This document shows, piece by piece, positions 31,441-45,334 of a DNA stretch of 64,000 nucleotides; the first letter of the stretch is position 1, and the number at the start of each line of letters is the position of its first letter. This stretch comes from Raffaelea ambrosiae (taxonomy: Eukaryota; Ascomycota; Sordariomycetes; Ophiostomatales; Ophiostomataceae). The DNA is taken from assembly GCA_002778195.1 (NCBI GenBank), contig PCDI01000002.1, positions 2,095,661 through 2,159,660 of the forward strand, written 5' to 3'. Made by a program: the position numbers and the translations under genes. The notes beneath the pieces are model-generated. The model saw nothing but the letters and a program-made list of their open reading frames with translations. It did no database searches and was not told the DNA's origin.

Positions 31441-34400
31441 TCAGCGCACAAAAAAAGCATGGTCTTCGTGCAGCGGGCGACCCTGGCAAATGTAGGCTGC
31501 AGGCGTGTGCGTAATGTCCTGGCCCACACGACGCAGCGGTAGCCAGTCGAGCAGGAACGACGAGAGGTTGGGGCACAAATGCGTCCGGGAGCGGCTGCCT
31601 GTGCTGCCCTGCATCTCGGCCGCGGCTGCGGCGACCGCGTGTTCCTCGAGATAGGCCCGCATGGCCTGGCTTTCGCGAAACGACATGTACAGCCGGCCGC
31701 CCAGGATGCCGGCCTCGATGGTGAGCCACGGTGGCAGGCTGTAGTCCGAGGGCAGCGACGGCACCGAGTAGTAGGTGCCGCTGCTGAGGCCCACCATGGC
31801 TCGTGTGACGGCGGCCGCGTAGACGAGGAGGTGGATGTCCGTCGTCGTCGTCGTGCCCCGGCGCAGCCGGCGCAGCAGCAGCTCGGCCTCCTCCGGCACA
31901 ACGGCGACGGCGGTGTTGGTGCGTCGACTCCAGAGCAGCCATTGCAGCGGCCGGACAAACTGGTCGTCGGCTGGAGCAGTTGGTAGATGGGAGGACCGGT
32001 CGGCATTGTGTTCGGCAGACGGCGGGCCCCGGCCATTCCTCCGGGTCCGGACGTCTTGCCGGGGCTTCTGTTGGGTGGACCGCGTAAACTCGACCGACAC
32101 ATACAGCGCCGACGCCGTGCCCGAGACGCCGACGTGGTGTCGACGTCCCACCTCCGACCGGGCGACGAAGGAAAAGACCTGGTGCAATCCGTGGCCCCTG
32201 GGCAAGGCTCCGCCCGAGGCTAGAAACGACTCTATGGCCCAGTGCAGGCGCCCCGGGAAGTTGAGGGCGTCAAAGTGCACCTGGGCCTTCTTTGCGCGCA
32301 CTTGCTCCACCTGGACTTCCACCTCCCGCTCCTGCTCCACCTCTTCGAACGCAGCCGTGGTGATCTTGCGCGAGTGGTCGAAGCCTTGGTCCCGCAGCTG
32401 CTGGAAGATGCGGGCCAGCCCTGATTGGCCCCGTGCTGGCTTGACAGCAGCAGGAGCAGCAGGCGCAGAATTGGCAGCCACCGCCTCCTTCGCCCCTTCC
32501 TTATTTGGCCAGCCGTACAGTTGGTCCAGTGTCATGCGTTCCGGCTGCTGCAGTGTGTCGACCAGCTCCTTCCTTGTCTTGCGGATGCTTTCATCGATCA
32601 CACGACGCCAGCCATATTCGGGTGCGTCCTCCGTTCTGTCTTCCTTTCCGTTGTCGGCATCGACATCTTCTTCGTGCACGTCGGTGGCCTCGTCTGGCCG
32701 CACATACTGACGATACCGCTTTTCGGCTCTCGAGCGGCGGCAAAAATCGTATCCGTGCGACAGATACAGGGGGTGCAGCTGCTCGTTGGCGGCACACGTC
32801 TGCTCGAGAAGCCAGAGAAGCACGTGCTGGGACTGCACACCACCGGGGGGGGGACACGGCAGCGGGGTGTTCGTGACGGTCTGCCACACATGGCGGATGC
32901 TGCGGTCGACCTCCGGCGGCGCATACCAGAGCACGGACTGCGTGGTGCCGAGCTGACGCAGGCGCATGGCGGCTTGGACGGTGTGGTCTTTGGTCTGGCC
33001 CAGAGCCAGGGTCAGGCCGCCGCGACAATCGGTGGGCAGGCGCAAGTCCACGCCGCGGGTGTGCGCCTCGTCCAGGTACACCAGGCACTCGCCGAGCCGG
33101 CGCTCGTCATCAAAGGGGGTGGCGATGAGCGGCACGCAGCCGGCGGTGGCGTCGCGGAAGAGCACCCAGGGCCGGTTGTCCGTCCCAAAAAACACAGCGG
33201 CGGGCGCTTTGTGGTCAATCTTGAGCCAGGCGCGCGCAACCGACTGGTTGTCGCGCTCGAGCACGTAGGCGCCGGCATCGATCAGCACGCGGATCTCGCG
33301 TTTTTTGAGGTCCTCCAGGAGCTGGTCCTCGGACCAGCGGCGCGCAACAGCCCCGGCAGGATGGCTCTGCCCGAACGCGTCCGCAGCGGGATCAACACAG
33401 CATCGGTACCCACGGTTGCGGTCTTGCAGGAGATAGGTAAGCACGTCTGCGTTCGTGTGCACGAGACCAGGCAGGTCCAGCTGCTTGATGGTCAGGGGCA
33501 GCATGGCACGGTTGTCGTTGGTCCCGCTGAAGCCCGTCGTGCGCGCCTTGTTGGCGTGGGTGCGATTCGTCTTGCGCTCCCCGAGCGGCACGTCCCATGC
33601 CGAGGCCTGCAGCTTCACCGAAAACTGCCGCGCGTGGGCCGGAAAGACAAAGGTGTCGAGATAATGGTCGATCACGGGCCGTGTCATGCGCAGACAGCGC
33701 CACAACTGCTCGACCTGGCTGTCGTCGTCGGGGTTGACGACGTTCCACTGCTGCAAGTCTGGGGGCACCGAGGCCGATCCCGCCCCCGACGTGGCGCCGG
33801 CTGTCCAGTGGGCGTACGCCGTGACCGGATCGTCGTGGTGGCACAGAATATGCCGCAGGCCGCTGCGCAGCTGGTCCCGGTTCAGACCAGAGTAGTAAAA
33901 GGCAAGACAGGTCAGCAGGATGGCGACGTCGGGGTGGCCAAACTCGGAGCGGTCCGACGGCACGCCCCGGGCTTCGTACGGCACGGCAATCGGCCATCGA
34001 TTGGGATGGAGGCCGTACTGGACATTCCACCGCTTGCGCAGACACACCAAGAGAATCCGGTGGGACAGGAGTCCGCGAACCAGCAGCAGACCGTTCCGGG
34101 CGGTGCCGGCGTCCGCAAACAAGCCGGCAGCTGCGTCGACCGCCGCGGCAGTGGAATCATTTTGCAGGGCATCGTGTAGATACCGCTGTTTCTCTCGGTC
34201 TGCGACGCCCGAGGTGCCCGGAGCCCATGCACCAAACGCCATGGCTTGTCCTTTGCTCAGTGCCTCGATCGCGGCAGCATGCAGTGGCTCTTGGATGTGC
34301 TCCATCTGCGAAATCTGCACCATGGGAAAGCCATGTCCGTCTTCTCCGCCGCGGGGGACGCTGCCAATGCTCTGTGGGAAGCGACGACAGAGATCAGGCA

Positions 34401-37400
34401 GCTGGTCCTCCACAATGGCCAACAGAACCTGGGCCAGCTTCCAGCGCTGTGGTGCGCCGTCGACGGCCGTCTGGGCACCGCTGGGATAGACGAGCTGTGT
34501 GCGCTGGGACAGGATCACGTCCGACTCGTCCAGCACATCGCGGCAGAGGTCGCTGGACAGACGGTCTTGCAGCGCAAGCATGCGCCGTGCCAGAGCCAGC
34601 CGTGCGCGTTCTCCGTGTCCCCGGACGCCCTGGCACTGTTGTTCCTGCTGCGCCTTCTGTGTCTTTCGTTTTCTCGCCTGCTCTTCGCAGTCCGCTAGAC
34701 ACTGCAGCCCGCACAGCTTGAATGCCAGCAGGTGCTCGGGGGCCACGAGCAGGATCCCGCGAAGACGAAGTAGGTCGTTGTGGTGTGCTTCGTATATGCG
34801 GAGAACTGTGTCGATATTGGGACGGCTGAGCAGGCGCCGCGAAAAGGCCAGTTGCCGGACCTGTCGGCCAACCAGGCCACCCAGACGCGACTGGATCATC
34901 TGCGCCGTCGGCCGCAGAAGTGCTTTGGGCACAACGAGCCGTGCCAGCTGGCGGCCATCCGCAAGCACCGCCATGGCCATGGGGACGATGCACGACGTCT
35001 TGCCCTGGCCCATGTTCAGCTGCAGGACCGCGTTGGCCTGCGAGTCCGGTGCCAAAAGGGCTCGTGCCACGTCCACTTGTTGGGCGCGGATCATGACGTC
35101 GCTGTCGACCTCGAGCAGCAGCCAGTCGGCATGGTCGCCGGGCTGCCAGTTGGTGTGGCCGGGGTTGCGCGTCTCGTCCCCGGCCCGCTGCCTGTCGCCC
35201 TTGTCCAGAGCCCGCAAGATCCGCTGCAGTCGCTGCCACTCTGCCAGGGCGCAGCCATAATTCACAACTGTCTCGCGGGCCAATCGGCCCCACATTACCG
35301 GGGGGTTCGCTGTCGACTGTAGCAGCTCGAGAATCGTCGTGGGTGTCAGCCGTGGCCACAGCCCAGCTTGTTCCAACCAGGACCCGTCGGAAAGATCCTT
35401 GAAACTGCTGCAGATGGCTTGGTAGAACGCGCGTACTGTCCGCTGTGCTGTTCTTGCCTGCTGCTCCGTCTTTGCAGATGACGTGCACGCAAGATCATCG
35501 GTATCGTCCGTCCGTCTCTGCTGCTGCTGCTGCAGTTGTTGGAGATGCAGTCGTTTGAGAGCACCAAGGCTGCTGTCCAAGTTGTTGCTGTACTGCATCC
35601 GCAGCTCGTTTGACGTCTTCTTGGAGTACCGCTTGAAGTGTCCGATGAGTTGTCCAAGTTGCATCTCCTCAGCGGTTGGTTTGTACTGGGTGACTCCTGT
35701 TTGGCGCTCGGAAGTGCTAGACTCGTCCTTGGACTTGCCGGGATGCACCGTGTGCATCCTCAGCAGTGTCTGCGATGGCGTCCATCTCATGTCTCGCCTT
35801 GCCAGACCTTGGTCGAGTCGAGGAACAACATTGCACGGGGCATTTTGTCGCCCTCGCAGGCAGCCATCGTCTTCCGGTCTGCCACGGCCACGCCTCTTGC
35901 CTGCCTCCGGCGCCGGCTCGATTGGCTGGACAAACGCCCCTTGCAGTCCCACGATTCTGTTCACCTCCTCTATGTGTTGAGAGAGCTGCCAGTTAGCCCG
36001 GAGACGTTGCCATTCTGGCTCGATTTTCTCAACGGCTAAATCGGTGTCAATTATAGCTTTGACGTCCGACGGTGACTCGTCGTTTGCCGAAGACATCCCA
36101 CAAATATCGTCTGGCCAATGCAGCATAATCTTTCCCGCCAGCACAGCGCCCTCCTTTGCGCAAAGAGCCAAATGCTTGCTTTGTTCTTCTTCCAGATCGC
36201 TTCTGCCTTCACTCCACAATGTTGCCTTGGTATAAGCAAAGGGCGGATAGGCCCCGCAAAGTAACGCTTCGACGTATTCCTGCGTCGGGACCTGGTTGAA
36301 CTTGAATCCCGAGAAGACGCCGATCCGAGGAAAGCGGACGTCTTTCAGCTGTGGCGTGCAAAAGTAGGTAGCCAGCCACCGCACCGCATCCAAGTCCGCA
36401 CTCGGCGAGAATGCCATGACCGCCAACGCCATGATCATCTCAGCTGCTTGTGCAGAGTCGGCCCTGGAGCAAACGTACACAAGAGACCCCCAATGTTCAT
36501 TCATGGTGTGACTGGCCACCAGTTCCGCCAGCGGCATTTCGCCGAGATTCTTTTGCAACAAATGTTGTCCGTCTTGTCCGCCAATGCGACTCCATCTTTC
36601 GAGAACCACAGACAAATTTGCGGTTGGGAGTACATTTCCGCCTCGGAGCGCTCTGGTTATTTCTTGCACTCCTGCCACCTTGAACCGTGCAGACTGGCCA
36701 AGAGATCTGTACTTGACGTCAAAGTTCTGTGGGATGTTGGTGTCCTGCGTGATCTCTTTATGGGCGTGAGGCGCTTCAAATCGAAGGCGCTGGACTTGGG
36801 CACGAATGTGGAGGTCGGCCCTCCCATCGCCATTTCCGCTACTGTTGTCGGTGATGGCGGGTGGTATTTCTGGTGGCGTTTCCTGCTCCCATCCGTCTCG
36901 GAACGGCTTCAGCGCTTCGGACTGTTTTAGGATCCGATCTACCAGGTGTCCATACCGGTCGTTTTGCATGCCCGTTGGCAGGAAGGAATCCCAAGAGACC
37001 TGCTGCAGCACCCGTTTGTCTTTGGGGTAAAACGACCGCTCAGGGCACAGTTGCCGTATCTGGTATAGGACGCGTGTGCTTAAATGATTCAGAGGCTCCC
37101 AGGGCTGGCATCGCCCCGACAGGAGCGTGGCTGTGGCTTCTTCCTCGCCCGTCCGGCCGGTCAGTGGGTCTGGCAGCGGTGAGAACGATGTGAAGGCGTG
37201 TAGCTGGGCCTTGATATACAGCATAAGTGGCTCCGGCGGGCAGACGAGCCGGCCGAGCACGGGGTCGATGGTGAACCGAACATATGCCTTGTCCTTTGCA
37301 CTGACTGTGTACTTGGAACGGTTGCCGTAAGAGGACGCACTGCCAATGTTGGTCCGCAGCGAAACATGGACGCCTCGACGCGACCACATCAGGGGCCCCC

Positions 37401-40400
37401 GGGGCGCAATGATGCTACGTCGGCTGTGGTTGCCGAGCTCCCGCATCACGATCATGCTGTCGTAGCCGTAAAGAGTCCCGGCGTCCTGGTCTGGGTCGAT
37501 CTCGGCACTCAGCTCACTGCACTCCAGGATGCCCCGGTGATTCACACTGAACGACAGGTCCAGGTGCCGCAACTCGACCTTGAGAGGCGCCGTCTTGCCG
37601 TAACGCAGCACCTTGATCGGCTGGTACACGGTCAAACGTTGTGGATCCTCAAAGTGGCGGAAGATGGCGGCCACAGTGCTGCACACCGGTGCGTGCGGGT
37701 CGACAAGCAACACGTTTCGGCGCTGGACTTGTCGCGTGGGTACATGGAGCTTCCAATGGCTCTCCTTGGACTTCCAAATGTCTGGTTTTCGACATATCTC
37801 GACCGTTCTGGTGTTGCGGTCGTACCAGTGCACACAGTCGTCCACCAGCCCACGCGGCAGGTCGTACTGGTCCTCTGTCTCGTTCATGAAGACACGCCGC
37901 GGAACAAAGTCGGATATGCTTCCGTTTCGGCTTTCGGCCATGACCACGGGCGTCCCATTGTGTCGCCCAAAATGCACCACGAAGCCCTCGACGGGAGCGA
38001 CCAGTCGGCACACGGCCCCAGGTACTTTGGACGGGTAGGTGAGCATGTGCTGCTGGCCAAAGAGCTCCTTGACGTCTTTTGAATCGCGAATGTCGTCGGG
38101 CAGCTTCCGCAGCGTCTTCCCGTCAATCAAGAGGTGCCCTTCCAGGCAGTCGAGATCTACCTGCTGTGGACCGGACGCTGTCGAGGTCAGCACGGCGGTC
38201 AGCCAGCCGTAGTGACGGTCTCGGTGGATTTTTGGCGACACCAACATCGTGGTGGCCCCAACGTCGACTGCTTTCCCGATGCTGTACACGACGGCTTCGC
38301 CGACAGCCTGGGGGTGTTCCACGGCGGCATCCAAAATCAAGGCCTGGATCTCGACGGCCAATGCGGCATCGCGTCGCAGCATGATCCTGTCCATGGGCGA
38401 CAGCCTGTCCATGTCCACGACTCTGTTTTGCTGCAACGCTACGGATAGCTTGAGGTAGTCTGTTACTTCGGCAGGCCCCATTGCCACCGTGGTCAATGGA
38501 TCGCACGGTGGAGTGTGGTCCGGAGCGAACAAGGCAAAGGTGTGGCGACCAACGAGTGCTGCTCGGAAACTGTATCGTGGTCCCGACGAGGACGCGGCTG
38601 CTGATTTCTCGCTTTCTGTGCGCAGGGCATCAATCCACCGCAGCACGGCAGCCCTCGCCGCTTGGACAATGTCCTTTGCGCGCTGGCGCTGGCCCGCCTC
38701 GCTGGCCCGTACGTAGACGGCCAGCGCCAGTGTGATGACGAGATCCATGCCGTTGGACTCCCTCCAGCTGCTGCGAATGGTGTCCATCCGCTGCTGAATG
38801 GCATCCAACAGGCGGTCGACAAAGCGGCCGTCGAGAAATATTGCATGGCACGTGCCCAGAGCCAGTCTGTGGTCGGTGCAGCCACTGCTGTCCGTCTCGT
38901 TCGTCTCCTGGGTGGTGGCGGCGGCGGTCGCCTCCTCCGGCCCGACCTCCTGCACGAGATGCGTGCAGGTCAGCAAGGTGTCATCCTTGCTGAAATTAAG
39001 GTTGGACGAGCCCAGTTCCACCAGCAGAGTCAGCCACCGCCGCGCGCGCCCCGCCAACAAGTAGTGGTAGGCTTCGAATTCGTGCGGCGACATGTCCCCG
39101 GGGCATTGGGAACGATGGGCCACGGCCTCATACGAAGAAGGGCCCTCGGGGTCGGGAGGTGGATGGGCTGGCCGGGGAAACACGTGCTTCAGCTGGCCCG
39201 GAATGCTGATTCGGGACAAATGCGCCAACGTGAAGGGCATGTTGAAGCTGGACACCCACGTCCGCGCTCCGGCGTCGTACAAGGTGAACGTCGAGCCATG
39301 CGGCACGAGAAGCTCCTCGAGGTCTACCCACATGCGCAGCTGTTGGTAGTGTGTTTGCGCAAAGGCCTTTTTGGGGGAGGCCAGACAAACCGACGGAGCA
39401 GGGCCGTTCCCGTGCGTGGTGTGGAACGCGGGAAGCGTGGGAAAGAGTGTCTCGAGATCTTTGTTGTTGGCGAGCGTCCTGGCCTTTTGCGAAGGAGCCG
39501 GCTGCACGGGGTACGCGAGCTGCCGCAGGAGTGTCCACGTGGTGTTGCGGTACGCGGCAAAGGCGGCTGGCATGTTGAGCTCAAAGACAATGGCCGCTGC
39601 CAAGTGTTCGTCCTGTGGCAACAAGTCCTCGCAGGTCTTGATCTGGAGGCGCCAACGCTCCCGGCCCAGGAAGCAGTGGCCACATCCGTCTACGTTGCGT
39701 TTGCCGTCAGCGTCAAAGATGCAGCAGCAGGCCAAAGGGCTCATCTCGTCGGACAGACGGGTATAGTTCTCGCAAATCGCCTCCCACTCAACCCTCTTGT
39801 CCTCCCGTCGCTGGCGCTCCGTCTCTCGAATGTGCTGCAGGCATTCCATCATGGTGGGGGACGCTTGTGCAAAGCGAGCCCCGAAGCAGTGCTGGTCGAG
39901 AGGCCCAAAAATGGAGCGCCCGCGGCAACTGGCGTTCTGGCAGCGATGTCCCACGTGCCGCTGGATCTGGCGCACGCACCCCATGTCGCGCAGCCGGGGA
40001 AGCTGCAGCACGTTGAGGATTTCGGGCGTAAACGGTGGCTGGTAGTCCCGCAACATGGGGAAGGCCTCGGTAGCAGCCACGTCCATGACCGTCCAGAGAC
40101 TGAACAGGGTCAGGCAAACTTGGCTGTTCAGCTCCGGGTCGTCGCTGGACAGTGGTGGGAGCGACCGGAGGAGGCTATCAAGAATGCTGGACAACTTTTG
40201 GCACCGCGGACCCGGTTCTTCCTCCCCACCCTCATGGTCCCGGACCAGTGTGCCGGCTTCCTCGGTCGCCTTGTGGAGGCCAGAGAGCAGCGAATAGACT
40301 TCATTGTAAGTATCGCGCGCCCGTACAACGGCCGGGTTGTCATTGAGATTTTTGGCCAGCCTTCTGTCCAGATCGCCGTCGCCTGTGTTTCCCGCCTGCC

Positions 40401-41759
40401 AGGACGTCGGCAGCCACTGTGGTGGACGTACATGCCGGACGGACAACTCCTCCAGATAGGACAGGCTGTTTGGCAGCGTCAGGCGCAGGCTGTCGCTGTT
40501 GACGTCGACGCGTTGGGGAAGTCGTGGGACCCGACGCACACTGCACAGCTGGAAGTTGTGGAATTCCGTGCGTATGTACTCGCGGGCGCTGCTGACAGTG
40601 TCTTGGAAAAGAGCCTTGACCGGGGCGTCGCCGAGGCGCCAGGGAACGCCCTCGGGCGTCGGAAGCTTGTCCAGTTTGGCGAGCCTGCGGCAGGCCTTTT
40701 TCAGGAGCAAATCGACCGTCACGACTTCTGCTCGCTCCGCCACGGCGTCTCGGAGAAGATGCGCCGTCACCGTGGTCAGCAGGATCTTGTAGGCGGCATG
40801 GCCCGCGGCCGCCCCCAGGGCGAGCTCGAGCTGCCGCCGCACAGCGACGCGCAGAACCAGCCAGAGCGGGTGACGGCGCCAGGGGCCTGGGCGGGGCCCC
40901 GTGCCGCCGCGGCCGCTTTGAAACTGCACATCGTCTCTGACGCGTTTCTTCAAGACCGGGACGGGGGCATGCGTGCCGAGCGCCTCGATGACGGAGAGAA
41001 GCATGTGTGTGATCAGGGCTGGGCTGCCCGGGTTGCGCGACTCGCTGACGGAGATGCCGGCCTTCTCGACCGTGTTGGAAAAGAGCGACAGGTGCTCCGA
41101 CGTGGCTTTGGAGAGGAAGGCGGCCAAGGCCTGTTGCAAGTGCTCGTCTTGGGCCAGCTCCGCTTGGGGTAGGCTTGCCGCGTGCGAAGGAAAATTCCAC
41201 AGAAGCGCGTTTCGGGAGGCAAGGACGTGTTGGGACTGCGGCGAGGCCTCAAAGGCTTCGAACACGACATGTCTGTTTGTTTGTTTTGGTGGTGTGCGTG
41301 TGCGTGTGAGATTGGCGCATATCAGACAAAGAGGAAGAAACCAAGAGGAAGAAAACGAAGTGGATGGCGAGGAAAACGAAATGAACAGAAGATTGCAGCA
41401 AAGACAACCATGTTGATGACTTACTCATCACGACAGTACACCAGCAGTGCCGCATTCTGCTCCATGATATAGCAGGCAAGGACTTGATTTTCGGTAGAGA
41501 GGACCGACTGCAATGCTGCGCGGTACTGTCCGCTTCCAACGTGCTCACCGTAGACGCCGGACCACAGACCGAGAGCCGTGATCATTCCATTGCCGGCCGC
41601 CGCATGCGGGCTGGACTCCGTAGCCGTTTGTAAGGCATGACAGGCTCGCACCAGACGCTGCAAGAGCGCGTTTCCAACCGAAAGGGGGTCCGCGTCTGGT
41701 GCAGAGGGGAGTGTCGGCGGCAAGACGACGTGGTGGAAGATGGCGTTGAGGTCCGCCAT
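31441..41759 (-). CDS. Giant DUF6606/DUF3638/DUF3645 P-loop NTPase-like protein
   Basis: 3388 aa from two exons, 41425..41759 and a 9.8-kb exon 31441..41272, joined across a 152-nt intron (GTAAGT; splice restores ...CRDEHVVFEAFE). The N-terminal few hundred residues fit the DUF6606 domain (HHVVLPPTLP; FPSHAASLP). Near residue 2200 the DUF3638 Walker A reads LNMGQGKTSCIVPMA, where most relatives have LRMGEGKSS. Around 2535 the DUF3645 signature is NVQYGLHPNRWPIAVPYEARGVPS...FGHPDVAILLTCLAFYYSGL. Near 2840 a DEAH-like box appears as VYLDEAHTRGVDLRLP, followed by TKDHTVQAAMRLRQLG. A Gln run (CAG repeats, about 35520) lies in the middle. The layout suggests an SF2-helicase-like ATPase engine. Some databases label the family ubiquitinyl hydrolase, but no function is established. 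Absence of introns over 9.8 kb supports an intact gene. Confidence 0.88.
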
Positions 41760-44360
41760 GAGGTGCGTGGGTTGTGAAGAGACGCGATGGAGAAGCTGAT
41801 TCGCTGTATGATTCGAGCAGAAAATGGAGGAAGCCGGGAACTATGGAGCGAAGAAGGGAATGAGGAATGGTTTTTTATTTTTATTTTTATTTGGATTCTT
41901 ATTTGGATTTTTTTTCGTAGGGGAGGTTGGTTCGGCCCAGGCGGCCACCTCTCGTCGAAAAGGCAGCCACTTTCGTTTCCACCGGATGGGCAGCATCTTG
42001 CCGTTTCCTGCGCAGGGAATGGGCAAGCAATACTATGTATTGGCGGGGTTGCTGGCTTACTGATGGAGCAATGAGGAGGCTGCAGAGCATGCAGCTGAGA
42101 TGTTCATCCAACGAGAATGCGCCGTATCCCTCGTTTTTTTGGTTCAACAATGAGGCCTACCGTTTGAGGCCTACCGTTGGAGGCCTACTCATCCTACCAG
42201 GCATGTTGGAAACCGGGGGCGTCCAAGGGTGCGTTTGCTGGGGGTTGGCTTCGTGGCCAAAAAGTCGTGTTGGGCGCAGAGGCTGGACAACAAACAGGGC
42301 CTGCCTGAATATGCGCCGCTGCAGGAGAATTTGACAACATGGATCAAGCCGCCGTGCAACGTGCCAGGCGACCATGGACCGCGACGAGACCGGCATACGA
42401 CAGGAAAACACAGCACAACATAGGCCTTTTTCTTTTTCCATTGCGTTGCGGCTATCTACGATGTGACCCGGGAGATGGTGATTCCCAGTTTCTCACATTT
42501 CTCACGTCTGAGGGGTAGTTGCGGGTAGACCCGCCCGGCCCAGCCCTGTGGACCGGCCGTAATCACCTACTCTTCTGGTGTCTCAGTAATGGCATCCCAA
42601 GAGCAACAGCCCGTGATTCTTCAATAGACCATTCCGAAGCGAACTTGATGGATGGTCAATTCTGGGCTCTGGACATGAAGCGATGATCGTAGCTGCAAGA
42701 CTGTACACGTTCGGCTTTCGGCGAGCCTTCGCTTCCAAGGCCCTCCATCTGCTCCAGCCAAACCCAACATTGCCCAACCCGAATTGCTTTGCTGGTGCTG
42801 CCGAGCCGACCCCGTTCCCAGCGCAGCCTGGCGCGCTCCGAGACTCGGCTCTCGGGCGAGCCATCGATCGGCCGGCCATTTCCCCAACGACAACAAAGGA
42901 CGGCAACGCGGCTGCGGGCCGAGGCACGCGGCGTCCGGAGTGACGCGGACAGAAGAAACGGAATCGCCAGCATCAGCAAGCGTGTCGCCGTCCACAATCA
43001 TTGCGACCCATGCCCGCGGAGTTGCCTGCAGCGCAACCGGACATCGATCCTCCGGCGTTCGTGAGAAACGAGCCAAGTCGATCTTACGGCCAGCGCGGGA
43101 ACAGCCGTCTGTTGCGGCAGGGTGGCGGCCGATGCTGGCCGGAGCTGCGTGGCCGGTGCAGCAATTTCCCTGCCGTACGTGCCAGCCGAAGCAGCCGACG
43201 GGACAATTGGTAGGGACGCGTCTGGACCCTCGCCTGCTCGGCTTCTCGGCCACCGGAACCCGGCCAGCTCGACACCATCACCGACGTCGACCTGGGTGCA
43301 TTCGACGCTGTCGGAGGTGGCTACTGTGGGCCGTGGTGGTGATGCACTTTCGTTTTGCTTGGAGACGGCCGCTTGGGGGAGGCTGGAGTCCATGACGAAT
43401 ACATGCAATGGGACAGTGTGGAGCCCCAACTTGCTTCAGGGGGGGGGCAGCAGAACTTCTTACGCGCAGCCCCTTGTTGGTGAACGGTCGCGTTCTGAAG
43501 CGGCCTGGGCTATTTTTACAGCCCCTGTATTCTCCCGTCTCCACTGGGATTTAAGCCGCTAGTTGGGGGAATATAATAAATAAAAAAGAGCCAAGCTCAT
43601 GGACGGGTCTTAAGCTTGATGTCGCGACGCCCCAAGAGTCCAAGAAAGAAAAAAAAGAAGAAAAAGGGAAGCAGGCAAACTTGCAGCGTCTCAGAAGCAT
43701 TTCACCGCCCAGGTCCACACGGGGATGCACAGTCGCAGAGACAGGGGCCAGGGCAGACCACCAAGGGGGGGGGCATGACCCAAACTCGTTCGATGGGTCC
43801 CGACTCTCGGCAGACGATTGACAACAGGTAGGTTTCAAGACCATTCTGGTGGATCCCCGACGGCTTGGGCAGGCAAGGAGAGGTCCCTGCGCCAGCCAAT
43901 CGCGAGCTTCCATGCGACCCAGGCAGAGTCTCATTCTGGCCAGGATGTGTTTGGGTCCAGACCTCCAAGCCCGCAGGGCGAAACAGACATGGTGGCATGG
44001 CCAGAGGTCTCGTCTTATGCAGTCTGCTTCTTTTTTTTTTTTTTTTGTCCTTCAGCTTGTGCCCACCAAATACTCCTTGGGTCACCCTTTCCCTGGTGAT
44101 GCCATTGCTCTTGTTTCTCTGTTTTTGAAGTCTCCCCTTCCCTTTCCTTCTCTTCTTCTTTTTTTTTTTTCGTTTTCCTTGGCTCAAATTCTGTCCTTAC
44201 CTTTCTCATATCGCGGCTTTGTTCGGTCCGTCCTTTTTCTGTTCGTGGTTTCCTGGTGAAGCTGAGCTGTCGCTGGCTCGACATAGTTTCTGTACAAAGA
44301 CAACTCTTTTTTTTTTCTTCATCCTTCTTCGCCGCCAACCGACACCACACCGTTCCCAAC
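41760..44360. other. Intergenic region, 2.6 kb
   Basis: Begins with a (TTTTTA)n-like run near 41870-41930 in the giant gene promoter. A GC-rich part (about 42,750-43,430) is open in several frames on both strands, but no reading resembles a known protein and the frames mirror one another. Poly-T runs occur at 44031-44047 and 44158-44171. No gene is called. Confidence 0.35.
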
Positions 44361-44644
44361 ATGCCCGCCATCCCTGCCGTCGAAGCCAACGACCTTGGCC
44401 GGAGACTGGTCGCAGAAGTCAACCATGTTCTGGCCCGCCGAAGTGTGAGCCACCAGGCACTCGAGACATTCGCTGTCGGTATGTTCAGAATGCTACACTC
44501 GCAGACCGGCCTTTCCCGCCCTTCTCCTCGATGCCCGACACCGAGCTAACATCACCAGTCCTGACAATCGTCGTCAGCATGGGGTTCCTAATGTATTGGG
44601 GTATTACGAGAAAAGGCTCATGTACCTGGAGGTCCAAAAAATGA
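44361..44644 (+). CDS. Small single-pass membrane protein, 67 aa
   Basis: Exons 44361..44478 and 44559..44644, joined across an 80-nt intron (GTATGT donor, CTAAC branch site, CCAG acceptor) that restores the frame. The N-terminal half is an amphipathic segment (DLGRRLVAEVNHVLARR). The second exon encodes one membrane helix (VVLTIVVSMGFLMYWG) and a basic tail (TRKGSCTWRSKK). The start is in good context after a long pyrimidine-rich leader. The classic splice signals and the helix support a real gene. A mitochondrial or ER location is possible; I do not recognise the family. Confidence 0.6.
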
Positions 44645-45154
44645 AGCCAGCGCGTTCGCAGCAACCATATATATTTCGCCGATTTTGTACATACTCTACC
44701 GCCGTTCTTACGCATTTATCACTCTATACCCCCGCAGACGGGAAGAAACCCCCCGTCAGTACGCACACACTACTCTGGACGAAGACATGCCAGATGGATA
44801 CATCTCACCTGGAGACACCCCAAGGGGATGCATCGCGCATGGAAGCATCTATGTCAATGCGAGACTGGATATGAGAAGCATTCCCAGAAGATTCTTATTT
44901 CGTCAATTGTTCTTTCAATCGGAGATGTGCAATACTATTTAGCGATCTCATGGAAGATACCTCTTTTTTTTCTTTTTTCTTTTTTTTTCTTCAAATTTTT
45001 CGAATCATCGCGTGTGCAAATCGATGTGCCTGTGACAAAAGATGGAAACCAAGGGCCATCGTAGAGGAGGACGTAAAAAGCATAGGGGTATCAGATGTCA
45101 GAGCAGAAATCAAGCAAAAAGGATCATCGCGGCCCAAGCTGCAGAATCGCACAA
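44645..45154. other. Intergenic region
   Basis: Contains T-rich runs near 44960-45000 and no supported gene. It leads into the second island of CGH mini-protein genes. Confidence 0.3.
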
Positions 45155-45334
45155 TTAGTCAGACAAATCCTTGCATTTCGGACACAGTTCGGTCGAGGTA
45201 TCTGTTCTCATGACCTCATCCATCGACGAACAATCAGCATCGTGAACTACTGCAGTCAAGCATCGTCGAACGAACGATGTAGTTTCATCGTCGAAACACT
45301 TGTACGTGATTGTGGTAGTGAACTTGAGGCACAT
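45155..45334 (-). CDS. CGH-family mini-protein, copy E (CGH replaced by CFD)
   Basis: 59-aa frame starting MCLKF, with YKCFDD at the CGH position, then RRC, DADC and a terminal CPKC. The Cys spacing matches the family, but the Gly-His is lost, so metal binding at that site may differ. A TATA-type GTATATAAAA (45552-45561) lies about 220 bp upstream. No signal peptide. The frame is under 60 codons and easily missed. Confidence 0.55.
   Translation of the reverse strand: MCLKFTTTITYKCFDDETTSFVRRCLTAVVHDADCSSMDEVMRTDTSTELCPKCKDLSD

Noticed and set aside
38662..41172. 836-codon plus-strand open frame
   Set aside because: Mirror of the giant gene's GC-rich codons; no domain pattern of its own.
42621..43562. 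Overlapping frames of about 140-210 codons on both strands
   Set aside because: GC-rich DNA is open in several frames at once; no motif, signal or splice support for any.
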